DNA of 64,000 nucleotides from Corallococcus interemptor (GTDB taxonomy: Bacteria > Myxococcota > Myxococcia > Myxococcales > Myxococcaceae): positions 62,001-126,000 of the forward strand of contig NZ_RAWM01000008.1 of assembly GCF_003668875.1 (NCBI RefSeq), written 5' to 3'. The notes under the pieces are model-generated. The model was not told the DNA's origin, did not search any database, and saw only the letters and a list, made by a program, of their open reading frames with translations. The translations under genes and the position numbers were made by a program. This document shows, piece after piece, positions 17,438-25,937 of this stretch; within the stretch, counting starts at the first letter, position 1; every line of letters begins with the position of its first letter.

Positions 17438-19350
17438 GCGCGCGGGAACCCTGGGCCGAAGGCGGCATGCTGGTGCACCTGTCCTACGAGGCCACGCGCA
17501 CGCTGGGCGGCATGGGCGTGGTGCTGGAGCACCTGCTGTCCGCGCCCGAATACCGGCAGGCGTTCCCGCGCACGCTGCTGGTGAGCCCCACGGTGCGGCC
17601 CTGCGGCCTGGGGAGCTACGCGCCGGAGGAGTCGCTGGCGCGCGACCTGGAGGCGAACGGAGAGGTGTTCTACAGCGGCCTGCGCCGGGACAACCCGGAG
17701 CGGTGGACGCGCGTCTTCCAGCCGGTGGAGCAGGAGCACGACGTGTCGTTCGTCTACGGGCGGCGCGACGCGCCGGGCGGTCCGGTGGAGGTGCTGCTCG
17801 TGGACCTCACGGACGTGCTCCGGGGCTACCGGGTGCGCCTGGGCACGCTGCCGAGCTTCCTCGCGCGGCTGCACACGCTGTTGGGCGTGGACCTCCCGTT
17901 CGACTGCCGGGGCCCGCGTCCGGCGGCGTGGCGGGGGCTGTCGAAGGTGTGGCGCCAGCGCTTCGGCACGCGGCTGGGCGCGGCGCCGTGGGTCAACCGC
18001 CTGTTCCGCAAGGCCGTGCGGCACGGCCTGCTGGACGCGCCCGCGCTGGACCACGACGCGATGCTGGCCATCGTGCTCGCGGAGCCCGTCTTCGACGCGC
18101 TGGAGCGGCTGCGCCCGAAGGACGAGGGGGCGGGGACGGTCATCCTGGCGCAGGAGCACCTGTCGCTGCCGCTCGCGTACAAGGCGCTGCTCGACGGTCG
18201 TGGCTGGTGCCGCACCGTGTACTACGCGGGCGAGGTGCGCACGCCCCGGGTGCTCGTGGAGTACGGCGAGGCAGGGCAGGGCGCGTCCGACGCGCGCTTC
18301 TACAACATCCAGCGCCTGGGGCTGGAGCAGGGCCGGACGCTGGATGAGGTCTACCCCGTGAGCGCCTGGCCCAACTTTCAAATCCTGCGCAACGGCCACC
18401 TGTGCGACCGCGTGGGCGCGGTGAGCGCGTCCGTGGCGGACGAGCTGCGCTTCCTGGACGCGCGCTATGCGCTCCAGCCGGTGACGGTGGTTCCCCACGG
18501 GCACCGGCCCATCGAGACGGGCTGGGATGCGAAGGAGGCCGCGCGGGCGAAGGTGCTGGCCCATGCGCGCAAGGCGTGGGGGAAGGACTTCCGCCTGCTG
18601 CTCACGCACATCGCGCGGGACGAGGTCTGCAAGGGGCTCTGGCGCGACGTGGACGTCTGCGAGCACCTGGCCACGCTGCTGCCCCCGGAGCGCAAGCCCG
18701 CGCTGCTGGTGATGGTGACGGAGTGGAACGAGGCGGAGCCGTCCGGCAACCTGCGCGCCTTGAAGACGCGCGTGGACGCGTTCAACGCGAAGGACACGGG
18801 CCTGCACATCGCGCTGGTGAACCAGCCCACGTGGCCCGCGGGCCTGGACTTCACGCGGGACGACCTGCACCGCGCCACGGACGTGTCCCTGGGGCAGTCG
18901 CTGTATGAGTCCTATGGCCTGGCGCAGCTGGAGGCCCTGGGCTGCGGCGCCATCTGCGTCATCTCCGGCGTCAGCGGCGCCCGGCGGGCCCTGAAGGCGG
19001 TGTGCGAGCGGCAGGGGCTGTCGGAGGCCGCGCATCCGAACCTCGTGGTGTCGGACCCGGTGGCGGACGCGCGGGCCGAGGGCCTGGCGCACTCGGTGGA
19101 GGGCTGGAAGGCGCTGCCCGCGAGCGTGCTGCGCGAAGCGGAGCTGCGCACCGCGGAGCGCGTGGCGGAGGAGGTGGTGCGGCGGCTGCCTCGCGACGCG
19201 CACGAGGGCCGCCTGCTGCTGGCGACGGGCTGGGCGCTGTCGGAGCGGCTGGGCTGGGAGCCGCTCATCCGCGAGCAGCTGCTGCCGCTGCTGCGCTTCC
19301 CGAAGCAAGAGGCGCAGGACGTGTCCGGCTGGAGCGCGGCACACGGCTGA
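17434..19350 (+). CDS. GT-B glycosyltransferase (GT4/GT5-like)
   Basis: 638 residues from the ATG at 17434 with a 4-base overlap. The N-terminus TRTLGGMGVVLEHLL (G25-G28) is the acceptor-domain glycine motif of glycogen-synthase-like transferases. About residue 490, SLYESYGLAQLEALGCG is the E-x7-E region of the donor domain, followed by a VISGVSGA turn. It is longer than most GT4 enzymes, with an inserted segment around 150-210. It probably transfers a sugar from a nucleotide donor in the cytoplasm, making the glycoside that the flanking PIG-L, oxygenase and methyltransferase modify. Donor and acceptor cannot be read from sequence. Confidence 0.8.
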   Translation: MSAREPWAEGGMLVHLSYEATRTLGGMGVVLEHLLSAPEYRQAFPRTLLVSPTVRPCGLGSYAPEESLARDLEANGEVFYSGLRRDNPERWTRVFQPVEQEHDVSFVYGRRDAPGGPVEVLLVDLTDVLRGYRVRLGTLPSFLARLHTLLGVDLPFDCRGPRPAAWRGLSKVWRQRFGTRLGAAPWVNRLFRKAVRHGLLDAPALDHDAMLAIVLAEPVFDALERLRPKDEGAGTVILAQEHLSLPLAYKALLDGRGWCRTVYYAGEVRTPRVLVEYGEAGQGASDARFYNIQRLGLEQGRTLDEVYPVSAWPNFQILRNGHLCDRVGAVSASVADELRFLDARYALQPVTVVPHGHRPIETGWDAKEAARAKVLAHARKAWGKDFRLLLTHIARDEVCKGLWRDVDVCEHLATLLPPERKPALLVMVTEWNEAEPSGNLRALKTRVDAFNAKDTGLHIALVNQPTWPAGLDFTRDDLHRATDVSLGQSLYESYGLAQLEALGCGAICVISGVSGARRALKAVCERQGLSEAAHPNLVVSDPVADARAEGLAHSVEGWKALPASVLREAELRTAERVAEEVVRRLPRDAHEGRLLLATGWALSERLGWEPLIREQLLPLLRFPKQEAQDVSGWSAAHG

Positions 19351-19389
19351 AACACCGGTCGCAATCCCTTTCAAAGTGGAGTGCATTCC

Positions 19390-20493
19390 ATGGCTGAGAT
19401 TGAGAAGGCCCCGGCGCTCATCGTCGCGGCCCACCCGGAGGACGTGGTGCGCCTGTTCAGCACGGTGGCGCCGGGCGCGGCCGTCGCGGTGGTGACGGAG
19501 GACGGGGGCGCGGGCCGGGAGCTGGAGGCGGTGGGCCGGGCCCTGGGCGTCCGGAGCACGCACCTGTTGCTGTCGCCCTCGGAGGTGGGGCCGTGGTGCC
19601 GCGAACAGCGCGCCTTGGGGGACGTCCGCGTCTTCACGCACAGCCCGCAGGAGGATGCGCCGCTGCACCGCGAGGTGGCGCTGCTCGTCAGCCGCGTCTT
19701 CGACCGGCTGTGGGTGCCCGCCACGGGCGCCCGGCCCACGGACTGGACGGTGCTGGACGACGCGGCCTTCCAGCGCAAGCTGGGCCTGCTCAACGCGCTC
19801 TACCGCGAGCGCCCGGACGGAGCCCGCTCCGGCGCGTGCACGGACCCCGTGCGCGACGGGCCCGGCATCGAGGCCTTCACGGAGGTGCGCGCGGGGGACG
19901 TGGTGCGCGCGCTGTCCCTCACCAAGCCGGAGATCTTCTCCGAGCTCGCGGACCCGTGGGGCTTCGCCCGGTCCACCTACGAGGGCGAGCGCTTCGCCCT
20001 CACCGCGAAGGTGCTCGGGACGCTGCGCCAGGGTGTCCCGCCCCGGCGCGTGGTGGACGTGGGCGCGTGCGAGGGGATGATGACCGAGCACCTGCTGACG
20101 CTCTTCCCGGACGCGAACGTCCAGGCCGTGGAGTCCGAGCCCCGCTTCGTCGCGCGGCTGCGCGAGCGGCTGGGGCGCCAGGCGCGCGTGCGCATCGTGG
20201 AGGCCTGCGCGGAGGACGTGGCGCTGGAGGCGGACCTGGTGCTGCTCGCGGAGGTGCTCTACTACCTGTCCGAGGACGCCGGGCACGGCCTCCTGGACCG
20301 GCTGCGCGCGTCCCACCTGCTCACGTCCTACGGAGGCGGCTTCGGCGCCAGGGTGCACGCCGCGCTCACCGCGCGCGGTTGGAGATGCGCCCGGTCCGCG
20401 ACGCTCCCGGGCCGCATCGAACCCGTGGACGGCACCTCCAGCCCGCTGCTCGTGCGCCGCGCGGGCACGGAAATCCGGCTCTGGGAACGGTGA
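19390..20493 (+). CDS. PIG-L-like/NodS-like bifunctional methyltransferase
   Basis: 367 residues; GGAG lies 8 bases before the ATG at 19390. Residues 8-170 look like a PIG-L domain (ALIVAAHPED) in which the usual HPDD is H15-P-E17-D18, so the general-base Asp is Glu. A later His in DAPLHREVA may be the third ligand. Residues 180-367 match NodS-type SAM methyltransferases: DPWGFARSTYEGERFALTAK, then motif I VVDVGACEG and the acidic VESEP. NodS N-methylates a de-N-acetylated glucosamine, which fits the PIG-L enzyme in the same operon. The deacetylase half may be weak or structural. Confidence 0.78.
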   Translation: MAEIEKAPALIVAAHPEDVVRLFSTVAPGAAVAVVTEDGGAGRELEAVGRALGVRSTHLLLSPSEVGPWCREQRALGDVRVFTHSPQEDAPLHREVALLVSRVFDRLWVPATGARPTDWTVLDDAAFQRKLGLLNALYRERPDGARSGACTDPVRDGPGIEAFTEVRAGDVVRALSLTKPEIFSELADPWGFARSTYEGERFALTAKVLGTLRQGVPPRRVVDVGACEGMMTEHLLTLFPDANVQAVESEPRFVARLRERLGRQARVRIVEACAEDVALEADLVLLAEVLYYLSEDAGHGLLDRLRASHLLTSYGGGFGARVHAALTARGWRCARSATLPGRIEPVDGTSSPLLVRRAGTEIRLWER

Positions 20494-20574
20494 ACACAGG
20501 GTCTCATCGCGCTGTCTCAAGAAAGGACCTGAACGGTCGCCGACACGCGGCCCGGCTTGGAGTACATGGAGCCC

Positions 20575-21786
20575 ATGAACTCCAGACTCCGTCGTCTTCT
20601 TTCGTTTTCCTCGGTTCCCCTCCTCCTGAGCTGCGGCGCGGCCGCGGTGTCCGACACGCCGGCCGAAGCGCTGGCGGTGCAGACGCAGGAACTGGCCACG
20701 GGCACGCCCGCGGGCGTCGGCGTGGTGCTGTTCCTCAACGAGTACGGCCTGACCTTCAACACGCTGGACACGGAGGTGCCGCTCAACTCGCTGGCCGCGC
20801 AGAGCATCATCAACTACCGCCACGGGCCGGACGGCATCGCGCACACGGCGGATGACAAGCGCTTCGTCTCCATCGAACAGGTGGACGCGCTGCCCCAGGT
20901 GGGCCCGGCGGCGCTGAGCGCGCTGGAGGCGTACGCGCGGGGCACGGGCCGCGTGGAGCTGCCGGTGGACGGCTGGGTGGGCACCTACCACGGCGTGTCC
21001 TTCAACGTGGCGGAGGCCCGCCGCGCGCTGGCGGTGGTGAACACGCAGTCGCTGGCGGCGCTCCAGACGACGTACAACGTGCCCGCGGTGGCGGCGAACG
21101 CGATGGTGGCGGCGCGGCCCTTCTACGACATCCTGAAGCTGGGCCGGCTGCCGTCCGTGGACACGACGGCGCTGCAGAACCTCAAGGCGGCCACGCAGCA
21201 GGGTGAAGAGGGCGACCCCTGCACGGGCGCCGGGACGTGCGGGCCGGACCTGCACTGCGAGGGCAAGCCGTATGACGGCTCCAGCCCCTACGGCCGCTGT
21301 GTGACGACGCTGCCCATCCCGGGGAACGACACGTCGTGCTCGCGCTTCGTGCCGTGTCAGGAGGGGCTGGCGTGCCACGGGCTGGACTCGGGCGCGACGG
21401 AGGGCTGGTGCCGCCCGGCGTGGATGTCCGGTGAGTTCACCGCGCACTCGGACCTGACGCTGCAGGGGAACACGACGCCGCTGACGGTGACGCAGCCGGT
21501 GGTGGGCCTGGCGACGGTGCCGGAGGACATCACGGTGGAGCTGGACCTGGCGCACAACAACCCGTCCAAGCTGGTGCTGACGCTGGAGGATCCGGGCGGT
21601 GAGACGGCGCTCCTGTGGGACGGCCCCAACGAGGGCACGCCGCCCAAGCGCATCCCGGTGACGCGCGGCATCCCGCGCGACGGCTCCGTCAACGGCCTGT
21701 GGAAGCTGCACATCGTCAACCCGTCGGGCGTGGGCAACGGCAAGCTGCGCGAGTGGAAGCTGAAGCTGACCAGCCGCTGGGACTGA
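20575..21786 (+). CDS. Lipoprotein with HhH-like and P/Homo B domains
   Basis: 403 residues from the ATG at 20575. The signal ends with lipobox LLSC. Residues about 45-125 hold a helix-hairpin-helix-like unit (FVSIEQVDALPQVGPAALSA) often seen in myxobacterial lipoproteins. A Cys-rich stretch follows at about 210-290. The C-terminal 115 residues look like a P/Homo B domain (GLWKLHIVNPSGVGNGKLREW), usually attached to subtilisin-like proteases but here without one. It is probably a surface-anchored binding protein. No catalytic motif is seen. Confidence 0.78.
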   Translation: MNSRLRRLLSFSSVPLLLSCGAAAVSDTPAEALAVQTQELATGTPAGVGVVLFLNEYGLTFNTLDTEVPLNSLAAQSIINYRHGPDGIAHTADDKRFVSIEQVDALPQVGPAALSALEAYARGTGRVELPVDGWVGTYHGVSFNVAEARRALAVVNTQSLAALQTTYNVPAVAANAMVAARPFYDILKLGRLPSVDTTALQNLKAATQQGEEGDPCTGAGTCGPDLHCEGKPYDGSSPYGRCVTTLPIPGNDTSCSRFVPCQEGLACHGLDSGATEGWCRPAWMSGEFTAHSDLTLQGNTTPLTVTQPVVGLATVPEDITVELDLAHNNPSKLVLTLEDPGGETALLWDGPNEGTPPKRIPVTRGIPRDGSVNGLWKLHIVNPSGVGNGKLREWKLKLTSRWD

Positions 21787-21855
21787 GGCCCTCATCCTTC
21801 GAGCCCATCCGGCAGACGTGCTATCACCGGGAGTTCCTTCAAACAGGAGCCTTCC

Positions 21856-23364
21856 GTGAAAGCACGTCTGCTGATGGGTCGTTACGGGGCCGTGGCGGCC
21901 CTTTCCCTGGCGGGCCTGCTGACGCTCGCCGGTTGTGAGCCGGTTCCTCGTGAAGCCCTCGCTACCACCGCGGCTCCGCTGGCCCTCGGGCTCGGAGGCG
22001 ACACCTCCTGCGTCTGGGGAAGCCCGGACTGCAACCTGTGCAGTCCGGACGTGCCGCTGCGCTTCCAGGAGCTGAGGGACCATGGCGAGGTGCTGGGCTT
22101 CCATCCCGGACCGTTCAACCTCAACGTGGCCTACCCGGGGAGCAATCACTGGCAGGGCATCCAGCGCCTTCCGGCCCTCTCCGGACGCCTCCTCGTTCTG
22201 TCCAAGCGGGATGACGCCCCCGGAGGCAACGTGGGGCACCTGGTGCACATGGCCACGCGCAACGGGGAAGGCGCGCGCTTCCGCTCCAACCGGCTGAGCC
22301 CCTCCATCAAGGAACCCGAGGACACCCCGCCGCCGGTCGCGGATGCCGTGGTGGCGGCGCTGCCGGTACAGGACGGCTACCGCCACGGTGGCGGCATGCA
22401 GGCGGTGGGCAACCTCCTGGCGCTGCCCATGGAGGAGGGGCCCGGCCCGGGGCGCATCGCGCTCTATGATTACAATCCGTCCCTGACGCCGGCCCCGTTC
22501 GCCTTCGTCGAGGGTGAAACAGCGACCGCGGGCACGGCCTCGTTCACGAAGCTGTCGGACGGGCACTCCCTGCTCCTGCTCGGGCAGGTGGACGCGAACA
22601 CGCTGGAGGTCTTCCGCTCCTCGGAGACCGACCTCGCTTCCGCGACCAACCAGTGGGTGCGCGTCGACAGGTGGCGGAAGTCGGAGCTTCCGGACGGGCA
22701 GTGGGGCGCCTTCCAGAACCTCAACTTCGTGACGGACTGCAATGACTCACAGCTCTACCTGGTGGGCACGCGGCTGGGAGGCCTGCGCTGGGGCGCGGTG
22801 AGTGACGACTCCGCGCACCTGTACCGGGTGCACCTGGATGGCCACCTGCGCCTGGAGCACGTCGCCTCCAAGCACCTGTACTGCAGCAACGATGGCTCAC
22901 GGCAGTGCAACCTGGACGCTGGCGCGGGCCTCTTCGTGGGGCCCGACCGGAGCCTCATCCTCTACGGCACCGAGCACGCGGATGACGGTCCCGGTTCGAC
23001 GGTGAAGCTGGTGGAGTTCCGCGGCATCTGGGCGGACACCCGCTGTCGCACGGACATCGGGCACGCCTATGCCGACTTCTACGATGACTCCAACTTCAGC
23101 GACCGAGGCTTCATCTTCGATTACCCCGACCAGGGCCTGAAGAACTGGGCGCGCTTCGACGACGTCGACAGGTTCAACGACAAGGCCTCCTCGGTTCGCT
23201 GGTGCATTCCGCCGGGCTACCGGGTGCGGCTCCATGACGACTCGAACCACAAGGGCGGCTCCAGGGACCTCGTGGGCGATGGCGCGTTCCACGAAGCCAA
23301 CCTGAACAGCAAGACCTGGGGCTTCAACGACAAGGTGTCCTCCGCGCGCTGGCTGAACGAGTGA
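21856..23364 (+). CDS. Lipoprotein with C-terminal beta/gamma-crystallin domain
   Basis: 502 residues. Lipobox LAGC near residue 27. The first 400 residues form a probable beta-rich module with no family I know. The last 100 residues have two Greek-key units, each ending in the calcium signature [ND][ND]xx[ST]S: NDKASSVRW and NDKVSSARW. Each is preceded by an aromatic-rich motif (ADFYDDSNFSDRG; VRLHDDSNHKGGS). This resembles the domains of the Myxococcus spore-coat protein S. It may be a calcium-stabilised surface or matrix protein. Neighbours are other exported proteins on the same strand. Confidence 0.82.
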   Translation: MKARLLMGRYGAVAALSLAGLLTLAGCEPVPREALATTAAPLALGLGGDTSCVWGSPDCNLCSPDVPLRFQELRDHGEVLGFHPGPFNLNVAYPGSNHWQGIQRLPALSGRLLVLSKRDDAPGGNVGHLVHMATRNGEGARFRSNRLSPSIKEPEDTPPPVADAVVAALPVQDGYRHGGGMQAVGNLLALPMEEGPGPGRIALYDYNPSLTPAPFAFVEGETATAGTASFTKLSDGHSLLLLGQVDANTLEVFRSSETDLASATNQWVRVDRWRKSELPDGQWGAFQNLNFVTDCNDSQLYLVGTRLGGLRWGAVSDDSAHLYRVHLDGHLRLEHVASKHLYCSNDGSRQCNLDAGAGLFVGPDRSLILYGTEHADDGPGSTVKLVEFRGIWADTRCRTDIGHAYADFYDDSNFSDRGFIFDYPDQGLKNWARFDDVDRFNDKASSVRWCIPPGYRVRLHDDSNHKGGSRDLVGDGAFHEANLNSKTWGFNDKVSSARWLNE

Positions 23365-23415
23365 CGCGGAGGACGGCTGGCCGTGCGGCGCGGGAAGGTG
23401 CTATCGCAGGCGTCC

Positions 23416-23835
23416 ATGCGACCACGCCTCGCGCTGCTCATCCCATGGCTGCTCTGCGCGTGCGCGAGCGGAAGGAGCCCCATGAATCCGGATGCCCCTT
23501 CTCTTGCGCGCGGTGAGGCGCTGCTGCGCCATGGCACCGGCGGCGACGCGGTCCGGTCCGCCGAGCCAGCTCCCGCCATCCAGGAGCTCGGAGCCCTGGC
23601 GGGGGCCGGCCAGGCCTGGACGTCGTGCTCGGCCCGGGCGTCCGTCTACCTGTTCGACAGCTACGCCGAAGCCAGCACGGCGCAGGTCCGGCTGATGAAG
23701 CAGGTGCCCGAAGGGAAGCAGGGGAGGGGAACGGTCAACGGCGACTGGCTGATATGGGCCACCGCCGACGCGACGGACGAGGCCGGCCGCGACGTCATCG
23801 AGCGGGTGGTCTCCGCCTTCGCGGGCGAGGAGTGA
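23416..23835 (+). CDS. Small lipoprotein, unknown function
   Basis: 139 residues from the ATG at 23416, with signal ALLIPWLLCACASG (possible lipobox Cys about 15-17). The mature part has no motif I recognise; around residue 80 a block reads SVYLFDSYAEASTAQVRLM. It follows the crystallin-type gene by 51 bases on the same strand, and the two could be co-transcribed. Confidence 0.6.
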   Translation: MRPRLALLIPWLLCACASGRSPMNPDAPSLARGEALLRHGTGGDAVRSAEPAPAIQELGALAGAGQAWTSCSARASVYLFDSYAEASTAQVRLMKQVPEGKQGRGTVNGDWLIWATADATDEAGRDVIERVVSAFAGEE

Positions 23836-24027
23836 GGCCCTGAAGCCCAAGGAAGGACGTTCCCGCCGGCGTCTCCGGCATGTGCCCCGCCTGCGACATC
23901 ACCCTGCGAGCCCGGTGTCCCCGTGCACCTCGTGGACGACGCGAAGGACTGATGCCCGTCCATTCATGCGCGAAGCGTGATGAAGGCATGCGGGGCGGGT
24001 GAGGCGAAACGAGGGCGCGGGCGTACG

Positions 24028-25140
24028 ATGGTCCCCATGCCTCGCACCTTCCTCCTCCTGCTGCTGCCGCTCACCTTCGGCTGTGCCACGACGCCAGCCC
24101 CCTCTCGCGGCGCCGCGCCCAGGCAGGTGGCCTCCGCGGAGAAGCAGACCCTGCTGACCCTGCCGGAGATCCTCCAGCGCATGGAGGCTTCGCCTGTGAA
24201 GTATTCATTGGGGGAGAAGGACTCCCCGCCGGACGGCTGGGCCGACACGCTCTGGCCCCAGCGCATTGAGCCGCTGCCCTATGCGCGAGTCGTGAGGGAG
24301 GGGGGCAACGCCACACTCGCGCCGCCCTACAGCGACCCCGAGTCAGAGCGCCTGCTCGCGGAGGCCGAGCCGCACTTCCAGGCCAACCGCTTCGATGAGG
24401 CGGCGAAGTTGTACGCGCGCGCCACCGAGGTCTGCCCGAAGTGCGCGAACGCCTGGATCTTCCGAGGCGACGCGGCGCTCTTCGCCGGCAAGGCGGAGGA
24501 GGCGCTCGGCCATTACCGCAAGGCCGCGGAGCACAACCCCGACGACTACCGCGGGCACTTCTTCCAGGGCCACGCGTTGTCCCGGTTGGGGCGGCGTGCC
24601 GAGGCCCGCGAGGCCTTCGCCACCGCGCTGGTGCTCAACCCGCGCCTGCCCACGCTGCGCAAGCTGCTGAAGATGTATCCCGGCTTCGGGCTCGTCATCA
24701 CGCCCGACGTGATGGTGCCGCACGGCATGGCCGAGCGAACAGAGACCGGCGTCTCGGCGGTGTACGACGGGCACTACGGCACCGCGTGGCTCGCGTTCGC
24801 GGCGTGCAAGGCGCTGTGGCTTGGAGAGCCGTCGCACCGCAAGGAGATGACGGGCAGCGACAGTGACACCCAGTTCACCTCCACCGAGGAACTCGAGTGC
24901 CTGAACGCCGTGCTCACGGGCTACGAGGTCGCGAAGGAGCAGAAGGACGCGGACGCGGCGGTTCCAGACGAGGGCCTGGAGCGGATGGAGCGCATCGTCG
25001 AGGCCGGGATGGCCGACATGCTCGTGCTCTTCGAGCTCGCCTCGCGCGTCCACCCGCAGGCGACGTTGACGCTGAGCGATGACGTGCGCCAGCGGCTGCG
25101 CGCGTACGTCCTCGAGTTCGTCCTGCTGGAGCGCGACTGA
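24028..25140 (+). CDS. TPR lipoprotein
   Basis: 370 residues from the ATG at 24028 (GAGGG 12 bases upstream; the ATG at 24037 is possible). Lipobox TFGC about residue 16. Residues 105-215 contain at least three TPR units (FDEAAKLYARATEVCPKCAN, AEEALGHYRKAAEHNPDDYR, RAEAREAFATALVLNPRLP). The C-terminal 150 residues are helical and unassigned (HYGTAWLAFAACKALWLGEP). It is probably a periplasm-facing scaffold. The 192 bases upstream (23836-24027) hold no gene I can support. Confidence 0.78.
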   Translation: MVPMPRTFLLLLLPLTFGCATTPAPSRGAAPRQVASAEKQTLLTLPEILQRMEASPVKYSLGEKDSPPDGWADTLWPQRIEPLPYARVVREGGNATLAPPYSDPESERLLAEAEPHFQANRFDEAAKLYARATEVCPKCANAWIFRGDAALFAGKAEEALGHYRKAAEHNPDDYRGHFFQGHALSRLGRRAEAREAFATALVLNPRLPTLRKLLKMYPGFGLVITPDVMVPHGMAERTETGVSAVYDGHYGTAWLAFAACKALWLGEPSHRKEMTGSDSDTQFTSTEELECLNAVLTGYEVAKEQKDADAAVPDEGLERMERIVEAGMADMLVLFELASRVHPQATLTLSDDVRQRLRAYVLEFVLLERD

Positions 25141-25157
25141 AGCCCTGGAGTCCTGCG

Positions 25158-25256
25158 GTGGACGCCTGGCTGGACCGCTTCCGGGCGTTCTGGACGCCGA
25201 AGCTGGACGCCCTGGCTACAGAAGTTGCGCGGGGCAAGAAGAAGCGGGGCGAGTAG
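25158..25256 (+). pseudogene. ArsR-type regulator C-terminal remnant
   Basis: The frame from the GTG at 25158 to the TAG at 25254 reads VDAWLDRFRAFWTPKLDALA followed by a basic tail. The pattern WL-x2-FR-x-FW-x3-LD-x-L is the usual C-terminus of ArsR-family repressors that pair with SRPBCC proteins. The DNA-binding winged helix is absent because the upstream DNA is the TPR gene. It is too short to work alone, so it is read as a leftover of a deleted gene. Confidence 0.45.
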
Positions 25257-25363
25257 GGGGCTGGCGGCTCCACTGCCCACGCCGTGTCGCTGGACGCGGC
25301 GGGCCGCGCTGGGCAGCCTCCGGCTCCGGCTCCCTTCCCCCTGGAGCCCAAGGAGTCCCACGA

Positions 25364-25879
25364 ATGAAGCTCAAGGCGCTCTGCATCGCCGTATCGCTGC
25401 TGGCCGTTCCGGGCGTGGCCGCCGCGCAAAGCCCTTTCGATTCCATCAAGAAGGCCGCGGGCGACGCCAGCAAGTCCACCGTCGAGAAGCGCGTCAACAC
25501 GAAGCTCACGGACGAGGGCAAGAAGAACCAGTGCAGCTTCAAGACGGGCACCGCGGAGCTGGCCCCCGGCTGCGACGCGAAGCTCAAGAAGCTCACCAAC
25601 GCCCTCGTGGACGCGAAGAAGCAGCTCGTCGCCGCTGGCGTCAAGAGCTACAAGTTCGAGGTCTCCGGCCACACGGACTCGACGGGTGATGCCGCGAAGA
25701 ACAAGACGCTCAGCGAGCAGCGCGCGGAGACCATCGTGAAGGAGCTGGTCGCGCGCGGCATCCCCCGCAGCGAAATCACCGCCGTGGGCTACGGCTCCGA
25801 GCGCATGCTGGTGAAGCCGGACAACACCGAGGCGAAGAAGGCGCAGAACCGCCGCTACGAGCTCCAGGTCCGGCTGTAA
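25364..25879 (+). CDS. OmpA-like peptidoglycan-binding protein
   Basis: 171 residues; AAGGAG lies 8 bases before the ATG. Signal peptide ends AAAQ. The C-terminal 110 residues form an OmpA C-like domain: VSGHTDSTGDAAKNKTLSEQRAE (in part) with the diaminopimelate-binding Asp and Arg positions (TDS and the Arg of NRRYE), then GIPRSEITAVGYGSERM. No barrel precedes it, so this is a short soluble periplasmic or outer-membrane-associated protein anchoring to peptidoglycan. A strong hairpin follows at 25896. Confidence 0.88.
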   Translation: MKLKALCIAVSLLAVPGVAAAQSPFDSIKKAAGDASKSTVEKRVNTKLTDEGKKNQCSFKTGTAELAPGCDAKLKKLTNALVDAKKQLVAAGVKSYKFEVSGHTDSTGDAAKNKTLSEQRAETIVKELVARGIPRSEITAVGYGSERMLVKPDNTEAKKAQNRRYELQVRL

Positions 25880-25895
25880 TCCCTCTCACGGACGA

Positions 25896-25922
25896 CAGGG
25901 CGGCGTCGCTGGCGCCGCCCTG
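25896..25922. terminator. Bidirectional hairpin terminator
   Basis: Perfect 10-base stem CAGGGCGGCG / CGCCGCCCTG with a 7-base loop, between the convergent OmpA-like and DUF4114 genes. It has no long T run, which is common in GC-rich genomes. Confidence 0.75.
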
Positions 25923-25937
25923 CCATTCCGGAAGGAA

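Noticed and set aside
17329-22566. A 1745-codon open frame on the minus strand
   Set aside because: It lies opposite six well-supported plus-strand genes, has low-complexity Arg/His/Gln composition, and is explained by the high GC at third codon positions.
23836-24027. A possible gene tail ending PGVPVHLVDDAKD
   Set aside because: It is a short frame with no start, signal or homology I can recognise.
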